Shown: positions 1 to 5,941 of the stretch, piece by piece
Layout: each line of letters begins with the position of its first letter
How positions within the stretch are numbered: the stretch's first letter is position 1
Source: Eudoraea sp.
Lineage (GTDB): Bacteria; Bacteroidota; Bacteroidia; Flavobacteriales; Flavobacteriaceae
NCBI GenBank assembly: GCA_024642325.1
Contig: JAHEBI010000148.1
Span: 1 to 6,525, forward strand
Direction: 5' to 3'
Length of the DNA stretch: 6,525 bases
The notes under the pieces: generated by a model
Told to the model about the DNA's origin: nothing
The model's input: only the letters and a program-made list of their open reading frames with translations
Databases searched by the model: none
Made by a program: the position numbers and the translations under genes

Positions 1-423
1 ACCGAAGAGCAAAAAGCATATTTTAAGAAAAAATACATTCGATTGGTCAATCCCGAATATATAAAGTTTGTTATTGACCGTAATGACAAACTTGTGGCAT
101 TTGCTATAGTAATGCCTTCATATGGGTCAGCCTTGCAAAAAGCCAATGGCAGCCTTTTCCCTTTTGGTTTCCTGTATCTTTTGAATGCTAAAAAAAACAG
201 CAAAGACGTTATTTTTTACCTTATCGGGGTTCATCCAGAATATCAAAATAAGGGGGTTACCGCCATAATCATGAATGAATATCACAAGGTCTTTCAGGCA
301 AAAAAAATAAGGAATTGTTACAGAACTCCCGAATTAGAGGAAAACGTCGCTATACGACAAATGTGGAAACACTTTGACCCGGAAATCTACAAACGCAGAA
401 GAACCTATAGAAAACAGCTATAG
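1..423 (+). CDS. GNAT-like N-acyltransferase, C-terminal part (5' end outside window)
   Basis: The reading frame is open from the left edge to a TAG stop at 421-423, so only the last 140 residues are visible and the true start lies outside; the TTG at 43 is internal and not a convincing start. The visible part resembles the C-terminal half of a common Bacteroidota protein of roughly 370-390 residues with a GNAT (acyl-CoA N-acyltransferase) fold. A beta-strand pair (KFVIDRNDKLVAFAIVMPSY) is followed by a hydrophobic segment and then by LIGVHPEYQNKGVTAIIMNEY, which corresponds to GNAT motif A, where the Q/R-x-x-G-x-G/A loop binds the acyl-CoA pyrophosphate. A basic tail (YKRRRTYRK) closes the protein. 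The substrate cannot be read from the sequence. The gene converges on the capB-like gene with 58 bp between the stops. Bacterial ceramide synthase is reported to be a GNAT-type enzyme, so a role in N-acylating the lipid base made by its neighbours is possible but unproven. Confidence 0.7.
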   Translation, partial: TEEQKAYFKKKYIRLVNPEYIKFVIDRNDKLVAFAIVMPSYGSALQKANGSLFPFGFLYLLNAKKNSKDVIFYLIGVHPEYQNKGVTAIIMNEYHKVFQAKKIRNCYRTPELEENVAIRQMWKHFDPEIYKRRRTYRKQL

Positions 424-434
424 GAAGCGTTAGT

Positions 435-451
435 TGGGAAAATTATTCCCA
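435..451. terminator. Weak hairpin between convergent genes
   Basis: TGGGAA at 435-440 and TTCCCA at 446-451 form a 6-bp stem around a 5-nt loop, extendable by one G-U pair. It sits in the 58-bp gap between two converging genes, where a bidirectional terminator would be expected. Neither strand has a clear T-tract after the stem, so function as an intrinsic terminator is doubtful. Confidence 0.25.
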
Positions 452-481
452 GATAAGCCTCATTCAGATTACAGCTTAAAC

Positions 482-1741
482 TCATTCACCCATAGCAGCG
501 GCTACTGCAGCAGATAATCTCTTGTAGGTACCATTCTCTAATCGCTCCCTGATCGCAGAAAATGCATCCAGGGTTATGGCAACATCTTCTAAAGTATGAG
601 TAGCGGTTGGTATCATTCTTAACAAGATCATTCCTTTAGGGATTACCGGATATACTACAATTGAACAGAATATTCCATAATTCTCCCTTAAATCCCTGAC
701 CAAAGCCATGGCTTCTGGAATACTTCCATTAAGATAAACCGGGGTCACACAACTGCTGGTGGATCCTATATCAAATCCTCTTTCCTTGAGTCCATTCTGA
801 AGGGCATTGACATTTTCCCATAGTTTATCTCTCAACTCAGCTTTAGTACGTAGCATATCAAGGCGTTTTAATGCACCTTTCACATAGATCATGGGAAGTG
901 ATTTCGCGAACATTTGAGATCGCAAGTTATACTTCAAATAATCAATAATTTCCTTATCAGCAGCCAAAAAAGCGCCTATGCCTGCCATTGATTTGGCAAA
1001 TGTCGCAAAATACACATCAATATCGTCCTGAACTCCCTGTTCCTCACCTGCGCCGGCTCCGGTTTTACCTAATGTTCCAAAACCGTGGGCATCGTCAACC
1101 AACAACCTGAAATTAAATTCCTTTTTTAATGCAACAATTTCTTTAAGTTTCCCTTGTTCTCCGCGCATTCCAAAAACACCTTCAGAAATAACCAGGATGC
1201 CACCACCGGTTTGATCTGCCATTTTGGTTGCACGCTCCAGGTTCTTTTTTAAACTATCGATATCATTATGCATAAATGTAAATCGTTTGCCCATATGCAA
1301 ACGAACGCCATCTATTATGCATGCATGGGAATCCACATCGTAAACAATAATATCATCTTTTGAAACAAGGGCATCAATTGCAGATAAAATACCCTGATAT
1401 CCAAAATTAAGCAGATAAGAAGATTCTTTATGAACAAAATCAGCTAATTCCTTCTCCAATTGCTCGTGAAAGTCTGTATGCCCGCTCATCATTCTTGCCC
1501 CCATGGGATATGCGGCTCCATATTCAACGGCGGCTTCCGCATCCACTTTTTTAATTTCGGGTAAATTGGCCAGTCCGAGGTAATCATTAATACTCCAGGT
1601 AATCACTTCTTTCCCCTGAAATTTCATACGGTTAGAAATAGGGCCTTCCAATTTTGGAAAAACAAAATATCCTTCTGCCTGGGATGCCCATTTACCCAAG
1701 GGTCCTTTATTCTCAATGATTCTAGCAAATAAATCTTTCAT
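482..1741 (-). CDS. capB: Cysteate-C-fatty acyltransferase (alpha-oxoamine synthase family), sulfonolipid biosynthesis
   Basis: A PLP-dependent fold-type I enzyme of the alpha-oxoamine synthase family (serine palmitoyltransferase, AONS, KBL), 419 residues, normal for the family. Family hallmarks are visible: His139 in VDSHACIIDG, which stacks on PLP; Asp216 and His219 in VDDAHGFG, for cofactor N1 and O3'; and Lys250 in TFAKSMAGIG, the Schiff-base lysine. Arg375 near the C-terminus is the likely substrate-carboxylate contact. The spacing from Asp216 to Lys250 (34) is that of bacterial serine palmitoyltransferase. The expected reaction is decarboxylative condensation of L-cysteate with a (branched) fatty acyl-CoA to 3-dehydrocapnine in the cytoplasm. 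Cysteate rather than serine is inferred from overall resemblance to the flavobacterial cysteate acyltransferase group and from the neighbouring cysteate synthase-like gene; serine, glycine or alanine use cannot be excluded by eye. There are no biotin genes nearby, which argues against bioF. The ATG start has a weak AGAGG four bases upstream. Confidence 0.83.
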   Translation of the reverse strand: MKDLFARIIENKGPLGKWASQAEGYFVFPKLEGPISNRMKFQGKEVITWSINDYLGLANLPEIKKVDAEAAVEYGAAYPMGARMMSGHTDFHEQLEKELADFVHKESSYLLNFGYQGILSAIDALVSKDDIIVYDVDSHACIIDGVRLHMGKRFTFMHNDIDSLKKNLERATKMADQTGGGILVISEGVFGMRGEQGKLKEIVALKKEFNFRLLVDDAHGFGTLGKTGAGAGEEQGVQDDIDVYFATFAKSMAGIGAFLAADKEIIDYLKYNLRSQMFAKSLPMIYVKGALKRLDMLRTKAELRDKLWENVNALQNGLKERGFDIGSTSSCVTPVYLNGSIPEAMALVRDLRENYGIFCSIVVYPVIPKGMILLRMIPTATHTLEDVAITLDAFSAIRERLENGTYKRLSAAVAAAMGE

Positions 1742-1763
1742 CTGGCCTCTTTTGGTTAGTGGA

Positions 1764-1771
1764 CAAAATTA
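1764..1771 (-). promoter_or_regulatory. Putative capB promoter, TAATTTTG -7 element
   Basis: On the minus strand the sequence is TAATTTTG, a full match to the Bacteroidota -7 consensus TAnnTTTG, starting about 30 bases before the capB ATG. The expected 5' leader is short, near 16 nt. No clear -33 TTG is found 17-23 bases upstream; only TTTATG is there. The following bases (GTCC) are identical to those after the capA element. Confidence 0.55.
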
Positions 1772-1810
1772 TGGAATTTTGATCACGATTCATAAATTTT
1801 TTTAATACTA

Positions 1811-1844
1811 AACAAAAAAGGCAACAGTAGGTTACTGTTGCCTT
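1811..1844 (-). terminator. Rho-independent terminator downstream of capA
   Basis: A perfect 12-bp inverted repeat (1818-1829 with 1833-1844, core GGCAACAGTA) encloses a 3-nt loop. On the minus strand it is followed by TTTTTTGTTT. It begins 20 bases after the capA stop codon, so it is well placed to end capA transcripts before capB. On the + strand the hairpin is followed by CCTTCTATAT, a poor T-tract, so the signal is directional. Confidence 0.9.
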
Positions 1845-1864
1845 CTATATCTATAGAGTATTGT

Positions 1865-2905
1865 TTATTTTACATATTGAACAGCCTGCTCTTCTTCAAT
1901 ATTTTTACTGTCAAAAAAGCCCTGGTCACTCATCCACTGGTCATTGTATATTTTACTCATATACCTGGAGCCATGGTCAGGAAATATAACAACTACATTA
2001 CTTTCTTTAGTGAATTCGCCTTTTTCGCTTAATTGTTTAACGGCCTGCATAACCGCTCCGCTGGTATAACCTACAAAAATACCTTCTTTGCAGGAAATTT
2101 CCCTTGCAGTATGTGCACTCTCCTCATCAGTTACTTTTATAAATTCATCAATAACCTCAAAATCGGTGGCATCCGGAATTAAGTTCTTACCAAGACCTTC
2201 AATCCTATAGGGATATATTTCATTATTGTCCAATTCTCCTGTTTCGTGAAATTTTTTCAAAACAGAGCCAAACGCATCAACTCCTATTATCCTGATATTC
2301 GGGTTTTGTTCTTTTAAATAACGCGCTGTGCCAGAAATAGTTCCACCGGTACCGCTACAGGCAATCAAATGAGTAATATTCCCATTTGTTTGTTCCCATA
2401 TTTCCGGGCCTGTGGTTTTATAATGGGCCAATATATTCAACTCATTGAAATATTGATTGATATATACTGATCCTTTGGTTTCTTCATGAAGACGCTTTGC
2501 AACCTGATAATAAGATCTGGGATCATCTGCACTTACGTGGGCGGGGCAAACATATACTTTTGCACCCATAGAACGCAACATGTCAATTTTATCCTTTGAA
2601 GACTTGGAACTTACAGCCAGTACACATTCATATCCTTTTACTATACTCACCATAGCAATACTAAAACCTGTATTCCCCGAAGTAGTCTCTATAATTGTAT
2701 TTCCGGGTTCAAGGATACCGCTCTTTTCCGCCTGATCTATAATATATGCAGCAATTCTATCTTTCGATGAATGCCCTGGATTAAAGGCTTCAATCTTCGC
2801 ATAAAAGTTACCTTTTAATGGAGAAGTAATCTGGTTAAGTCTAACGAGTGGGGTATTTCCTATTAAATCAAGGATCGAGTTATAAGCATTTATCTTATTT
2901 TCCAT
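1865..2905 (-). CDS. capA: Cysteate synthase, cystathionine-beta-synthase-like PLP enzyme, sulfonolipid biosynthesis
   Basis: A fold-type II PLP enzyme of the cysteine synthase/CBS family, 346 residues. Motifs in order: DLIGNTPLVRL at 13-23; the PLP lysine Lys48 in FNPGHSSKDR; the substrate loop TTSGNTG at 74-80; the glycine-rich phosphate-binding loop SGTGGTISG at 184-192; YRIEGLGKNLIP at 233-244; Ser282 in YTSGAV, expected at the PLP ring nitrogen; and PDHGSRYMSK at 309-318. The C-terminal region (QWMSDQGFFD) resembles the end of the CBS catalytic core, and no CBS-domain pair follows. The expected reaction is beta-replacement on O-phospho-L-serine by sulfite giving L-cysteate, the first step of capnine synthesis. 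This specific role is inferred from close resemblance to the flavobacterial CapA group and from the capB neighbour; cysteine synthase or CBS activity is the alternative. The ATG start has no Shine-Dalgarno sequence. Confidence 0.82.
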   Translation of the reverse strand: MENKINAYNSILDLIGNTPLVRLNQITSPLKGNFYAKIEAFNPGHSSKDRIAAYIIDQAEKSGILEPGNTIIETTSGNTGFSIAMVSIVKGYECVLAVSSKSSKDKIDMLRSMGAKVYVCPAHVSADDPRSYYQVAKRLHEETKGSVYINQYFNELNILAHYKTTGPEIWEQTNGNITHLIACSGTGGTISGTARYLKEQNPNIRIIGVDAFGSVLKKFHETGELDNNEIYPYRIEGLGKNLIPDATDFEVIDEFIKVTDEESAHTAREISCKEGIFVGYTSGAVMQAVKQLSEKGEFTKESNVVVIFPDHGSRYMSKIYNDQWMSDQGFFDSKNIEEEQAVQYVK

Positions 2906-2926
2906 ACAGAAATGTTAGTCAGATCT

Positions 2927-2949
2927 ATCCTTTATAAAAGATACTATCT
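2927..2949. repeat. Overlapping palindromes in the capA leader
   Basis: Positions 2927-2942 (ATCCTTTATAAAAGAT) form a 16-bp palindrome with one mismatched pair. They overlap AGATACTATCT at 2939-2949, an 11-bp palindrome with a single central base. Both lie between the predicted capA -7 element and the start codon. They could be an operator or a leader hairpin; chance in AT-rich DNA is also possible. Confidence 0.3.
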
Positions 2950-2953
2950 GGGA

Positions 2954-2961
2954 CAAAATTA
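2954..2961 (-). promoter_or_regulatory. Putative capA promoter, TAATTTTG -7 element
   Basis: The minus strand reads TAATTTTG (TAnnTTTG match), followed by GTCC exactly as at capB. It lies about 50 bases before the capA ATG and directly after the stop codon of the upstream peptidase gene. An A9 run (minus strand, 2966-2974) lies just upstream of the element. No -33 TTG is found at the usual distance. Confidence 0.5.
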
Positions 2962-2972
2962 CTACTTTTTTT

Positions 2973-5114
2973 TTATTTTTCGATTTTACCTTCTAAATCT
3001 AATAAAAAACTATACTCTTTAGCGGTTTCTTTCAATGCCTCAAATCTTCCGGAAGCACCGCTATGACCTGCATCCATATTGGTATATAGAAAGAGTTTAT
3101 TTGTATCCGTTTTATAAACTCTTAGTTTTGCCACCCATTTAGCAGGTTCCCAATATTGCACTTGTGAATCGTGTAAACCTGAAGTTACTAGCATATTTGG
3201 ATAATCCTGGGCAACAACATTATCATATGGGGAGTAAGATTTCATATAGTGATATAACTCCTCATTATTTGGATCACCCCATTCGTCGTATTCGCCTGTA
3301 GTCAGAGGAATAGAATCATCCAGCATTGTTGTAATAACATCGACAAAAGGCACAGCTGCAATCACCCCATTATAAAGATCAGGAGCCATATTGACAATTG
3401 CACCCATAAGCAACCCGCCGGCAGATCCCCCGTAAGCATATAAATGCTTCTTGCTGGTATATTTTTTTTCGATTAAATATTTAGAGCAATCTATAAAATC
3501 CGTAAATGTATTTTTTTTCGACAGCAATTTTCCTTCTTCATACCAGGTTCTGCCCAAATATTCCCCACCTCGCACATGTGCAATGGCATAAACAAAACCT
3601 CTATCCAAAAGACTTAACCGAACCGTTGAAAAGTAAGGATCTGAAGTGCTCCCGTAAGAACCATAGCCATATTGCAAAAGAGGACTATCACCTCCTAATT
3701 CAGTGTCTTTGTGATAAATCAATGATATTGGTATTTTTTGACCATCACGGGCTGTTGCCCATAATCGTTCAGAACGGTAATTTTCTTTATTAAATTTACC
3801 CCCCAACACTTCTTGTTCTTTTTTGATTTCCTTCACTTTAGTTCTCATATCGAAATCAATAATGGCGTAAGGTGAAGTCATTGAATTGTATACGTAACGA
3901 AAAATCCCGGTGTCAAAATCCGGGTTTATATAAGGGTAGGCTACGTATGTTTCATTGTCAAACGGTATATAATAGCTGTCCGAATCATCCCACTTCGTAA
4001 TCTTCAACTTATTGAGACCGTTATCCCGTTCTGTCAAAACATAATAATCCTTAAATATTTCAATATCCTCAAGGAGAATATCCGGCCTGTGCGAAATAAA
4101 TTCTTCCCAATTTTCAGAGGATGTATTTTCCTCTTTGACCTTCATTAATTTAAAATTGGTGGCTTTGTCTTTATTCGTGAGTATATAAAAATAGTCATCA
4201 AAATGATAAATGGAATACTCCAACCCTCTTTCCCTTTTAGAGAATAATTTAAAATTATCATGTGGGTTATCTGCATTAAGTATTTGAAATTCAGATGTTA
4301 ACGTACTGTATGATCCAATAATTATATATTTCTTGGATTTTGATTTGTATGCAAATGTATTGAAGGTATCATCCTGCTCATGAAACACCAATTCATCTTC
4401 TTCACCCGGATTACCAAGGATGTGCTTATATATCTTATCTGATCGCAAAGTCACCGGATCTTTCTTTGTATAGAATAACGTCCTATTGTCATTGGCCCAG
4501 ACTGCACTTCCTGTAGTATTATCCGTCTTATCAGGGTAAATGTCACCCGTTTCAAGGTTTTTTATCTGAATGTGGTATTGTCTTCTTCCTATTGTGTCAA
4601 TACTAAATGCCGCGAGTTTGTTATCCGGACTTACAGTAACACCCCTGAGGTCAAAATATTCATGCCCCTCTGCAAGTTCATTACAATTGAATATTATTTC
4701 TTCTGCAGATTCGAGGTTTCCCTTTTTTCGGGAATAGATAGGGTATTCCTTCCCAATTTCATACCTCGTTATATACCAATATCCATTAAGTTTGTAGGGT
4801 AAAGAAGAGTCATCTTCCTTAATACGACCTTTCATTTCTTCATACAATTCCTTTTGAAATGATTTGGTATGACTGGTAAGGGAGTCATAATAATTATTCT
4901 CTTCTTCCAAATAAGCAATTACTTCTTTATTTTCCCGCTGGTTCAGCCAATAATACTTATCTACCCGTATATCGCCATGTTTTTCCAGTTTTACAGGTGT
5001 TCTTTTGGCCGTTGGGGCATTAATAACTTCCATATTTTGATTTTGATTCTGGCATGAAACAGCCATAATAAGGATAACAAATAAAACGTTACTTCTTTTA
5101 AGAAAGTGTACCAC
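2973..5114 (-). CDS. Oligopeptidase B-type S9 serine peptidase, predicted lipoprotein
   Basis: A full-length S9A prolyl oligopeptidase family enzyme, 713 residues (E. coli oligopeptidase B has 686; the difference is largely the leader). The N-terminal segment and seven-bladed beta-propeller region (about 30-440) precede an alpha/beta hydrolase domain (about 445-705). The catalytic triad is visible: Ser564 in YGGSAGG, Asp649 in SGLHDSQVQYWEPAKW, His684 in DAGHSGASGRFE. The segment LTTGEYDEWGDP (604-615) is the OpB S1 region: Glu608 matches the OpB Glu that binds P1 Arg/Lys, while the second acidic position is Asp610 instead of Glu. The start is GTG at 5112-5114, with a stop three codons upstream. 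It gives a basic n-region, hydrophobic LFVILIM and lipobox AVSC with Cys21, so the protein is expected to be lipid-anchored and exported. The likely role is cleavage of short peptides after basic residues. It lies 67 bp upstream of capA on the same strand with no terminator between. Confidence 0.9.
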   Translation of the reverse strand: MVHFLKRSNVLFVILIMAVSCQNQNQNMEVINAPTAKRTPVKLEKHGDIRVDKYYWLNQRENKEVIAYLEEENNYYDSLTSHTKSFQKELYEEMKGRIKEDDSSLPYKLNGYWYITRYEIGKEYPIYSRKKGNLESAEEIIFNCNELAEGHEYFDLRGVTVSPDNKLAAFSIDTIGRRQYHIQIKNLETGDIYPDKTDNTTGSAVWANDNRTLFYTKKDPVTLRSDKIYKHILGNPGEEDELVFHEQDDTFNTFAYKSKSKKYIIIGSYSTLTSEFQILNADNPHDNFKLFSKRERGLEYSIYHFDDYFYILTNKDKATNFKLMKVKEENTSSENWEEFISHRPDILLEDIEIFKDYYVLTERDNGLNKLKITKWDDSDSYYIPFDNETYVAYPYINPDFDTGIFRYVYNSMTSPYAIIDFDMRTKVKEIKKEQEVLGGKFNKENYRSERLWATARDGQKIPISLIYHKDTELGGDSPLLQYGYGSYGSTSDPYFSTVRLSLLDRGFVYAIAHVRGGEYLGRTWYEEGKLLSKKNTFTDFIDCSKYLIEKKYTSKKHLYAYGGSAGGLLMGAIVNMAPDLYNGVIAAVPFVDVITTMLDDSIPLTTGEYDEWGDPNNEELYHYMKSYSPYDNVVAQDYPNMLVTSGLHDSQVQYWEPAKWVAKLRVYKTDTNKLFLYTNMDAGHSGASGRFEALKETAKEYSFLLDLEGKIEK

Positions 5115-5135
5115 TAAAAATTATTTTTAAGGGCA

Positions 5136-5161
5136 CAATTTAGTAATTTTGATTTTAGCAA
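5136..5161 (-). promoter_or_regulatory. Possible promoter of the S9 peptidase gene
   Basis: On the minus strand a TTG (5161-5159) is followed after 16 bases by TAAATTG (5142-5136), a near match to the -33/-7 pair TTG and TAnnTTTG. The spacing is slightly short and the -7 lacks one base. It lies 22 bases before the GTG start and abuts the ybaB promoter element. Confidence 0.25.
5144..5151 (+). promoter_or_regulatory. Putative ybaB promoter, TAATTTTG -7 element
   Basis: TAATTTTG matches the Bacteroidota -7 consensus TAnnTTTG and ends 26 bases before the ybaB ATG. The preceding bases AG also precede the capA copy. No -33 TTG is found at the usual distance. The divergent gap is only 63 bp, so both genes must start from here unless ybaB is read from elsewhere. 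Confidence 0.45.
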
Positions 5162-5177
5162 TATTAAATAGATAAAT

Positions 5178-5507
5178 ATGTTCGGAGACTTAATGGGTAT
5201 GATGGGTAAATTAAGAGAAACCCAGGAAAAAGTAAAAGCAACCAAGGAGAGGTTAAATTCTGTTATACTTGAAGAAAAATCTTCTGATAATTTAATTTCA
5301 GTAACCATAACGGCTAATAGAAATTTGAAAACAATTGAGATCAATGACCATCTCCTCCGGGACAAGGAGCAATTAGAGGATTATCTTGTCCTTACCATAA
5401 ATAAGGCCATAGAGAAAGCGACCGAAATAAATGAAGCTGAACTGGCTGCTGTAGCCAAGGAAGGAATGCCGAATATTCCAGGTATGGATTCCTTATTTAA
5501 GGGATAG
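5178..5507 (+). CDS. ybaB: YbaB/EbfC family nucleoid-associated protein
   Basis: A 109-residue protein of the YbaB/EbfC family, the usual length. Hallmarks are the start MFGDLMGMMGKL, a charged helix (residues 10-34) that forms the dimer arm, the central strand pair around VTITANRNLKTIEI (42-55) and a C-terminal helix with LEDYLVLTINKAIEKATE (66-83). The C-terminus MPNIPGMDSLFKG keeps the G-rich 'PGM' tail seen in the family. Members form dimers and bind DNA with modest sequence preference. The gene is often next to dnaX and recR in other phyla; neither is seen here. It is followed by a DUF1508 gene after 110 bp on the same strand. The ATG is preceded by AT-rich sequence without a Shine-Dalgarno. 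Confidence 0.93.
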   Translation: MFGDLMGMMGKLRETQEKVKATKERLNSVILEEKSSDNLISVTITANRNLKTIEINDHLLRDKEQLEDYLVLTINKAIEKATEINEAELAAVAKEGMPNIPGMDSLFKG

Positions 5508-5617
5508 TATATTTATAGGGAATAGCTCTTCCTGATGAAGGAAACCTGATTATCCTAATTTGTTAATTAAATATAAAACCTGAGCAATTTTTAATACTTT
5601 TAAGCAAAGCTCTGTGT
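5508..5617. other. Intergenic region between ybaB and yegP-like gene
   Basis: This 110-bp gap holds a 5-bp hairpin (TTCCT/AGGAA, 5529-5543) without a T-tract and the palindrome TTAATTAA. No convincing promoter pair or terminator is visible, so it is unclear whether the downstream gene is co-transcribed with ybaB. Confidence 0.4.
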
Positions 5618-5941
5618 ATGATAAAAATTAATAAGAAAGATAACAACACCTATAATTTCTCCTTAAACACTGTGAATGGTAATGCGCTTTTTTACAGTGT
5701 TGGGTTTTCAAGTAAAGAAGAAATTAAAAATATTGTTAGTGGTTTAAATGTGTCCGAAAAACAATTATATGTCTTTGAGCGCAAAACCGACCACGATGGT
5801 AACTTTCTTTTTAATCTTAAGGATAAAAAGGGGCAGCTTATTGGCAATAGCCAACTCTACAGCTCTGAAGCAGGTATGGAAAATGGTATAAAAAACCTGA
5901 AAAAAAGAATAGCTGCATTAAACCAATTTGACTACTTATAG
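5618..5941 (+). CDS. yegP: YegP-like DUF1508 protein
   Basis: A 107-residue protein matching the YegP/DUF1508 family in length (E. coli YegP is near 110) and in its two tandem repeats. The second repeat (about 49-96) is clear: YVFERKTDHDGNFLFNL, then GQLIGNSQLYSS and ENGIKNLKKR. The first (about 1-43) is degenerate but keeps the pattern NTYNFSLNTVNGNALFYSVGFSS. Each repeat is a small beta-beta-beta-alpha unit. The biochemical function of the family is not established. There is no signal peptide, so it is probably cytoplasmic. The start is ATG without a Shine-Dalgarno. Its last codon and stop overlap the end of the convergent threonine aldolase gene by 6 bp. Confidence 0.88.
   Translation: MIKINKKDNNTYNFSLNTVNGNALFYSVGFSSKEEIKNIVSGLNVSEKQLYVFERKTDHDGNFLFNLKDKKGQLIGNSQLYSSEAGMENGIKNLKKRIAALNQFDYL

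Noticed and set aside
482..1741. Annotation as 8-amino-7-oxononanoate synthase (bioF) or 2-amino-3-ketobutyrate CoA ligase (kbl)
   Set aside because: Same enzyme family, but no biotin or threonine dehydrogenase genes are near, and the cysteate synthase-like neighbour favours cysteate acyltransferase.
1838..2032. Open frame of 64 codons on the + strand
   Set aside because: Lies almost wholly antisense within capA and begins inside the terminator stem; no recognisable protein.
1865..2905. Annotation as housekeeping cysteine synthase (cysK)
   Set aside because: The PLP motif FNPGHSSKDR, the PDHGSRYMSK segment and the CBS-core-like C-terminus differ from CysK, and no cysE or sulfate-assimilation genes are visible.
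3506..5057. Three open frames on the + strand (3506-3793, 4572-4802, 4869-5057)
   Set aside because: All are antisense to the well-supported S9 peptidase gene and have no recognisable motifs.
5114..5365. Open frame of 83 codons on the minus strand
   Set aside because: Antisense to ybaB and its promoter region; hydrophobic stretch arises from the reverse complement of coding sequence.
5529..5543. Hairpin TTCCT/AGGAA after ybaB as a terminator
   Set aside because: Only a 5-bp stem and no following T-tract.
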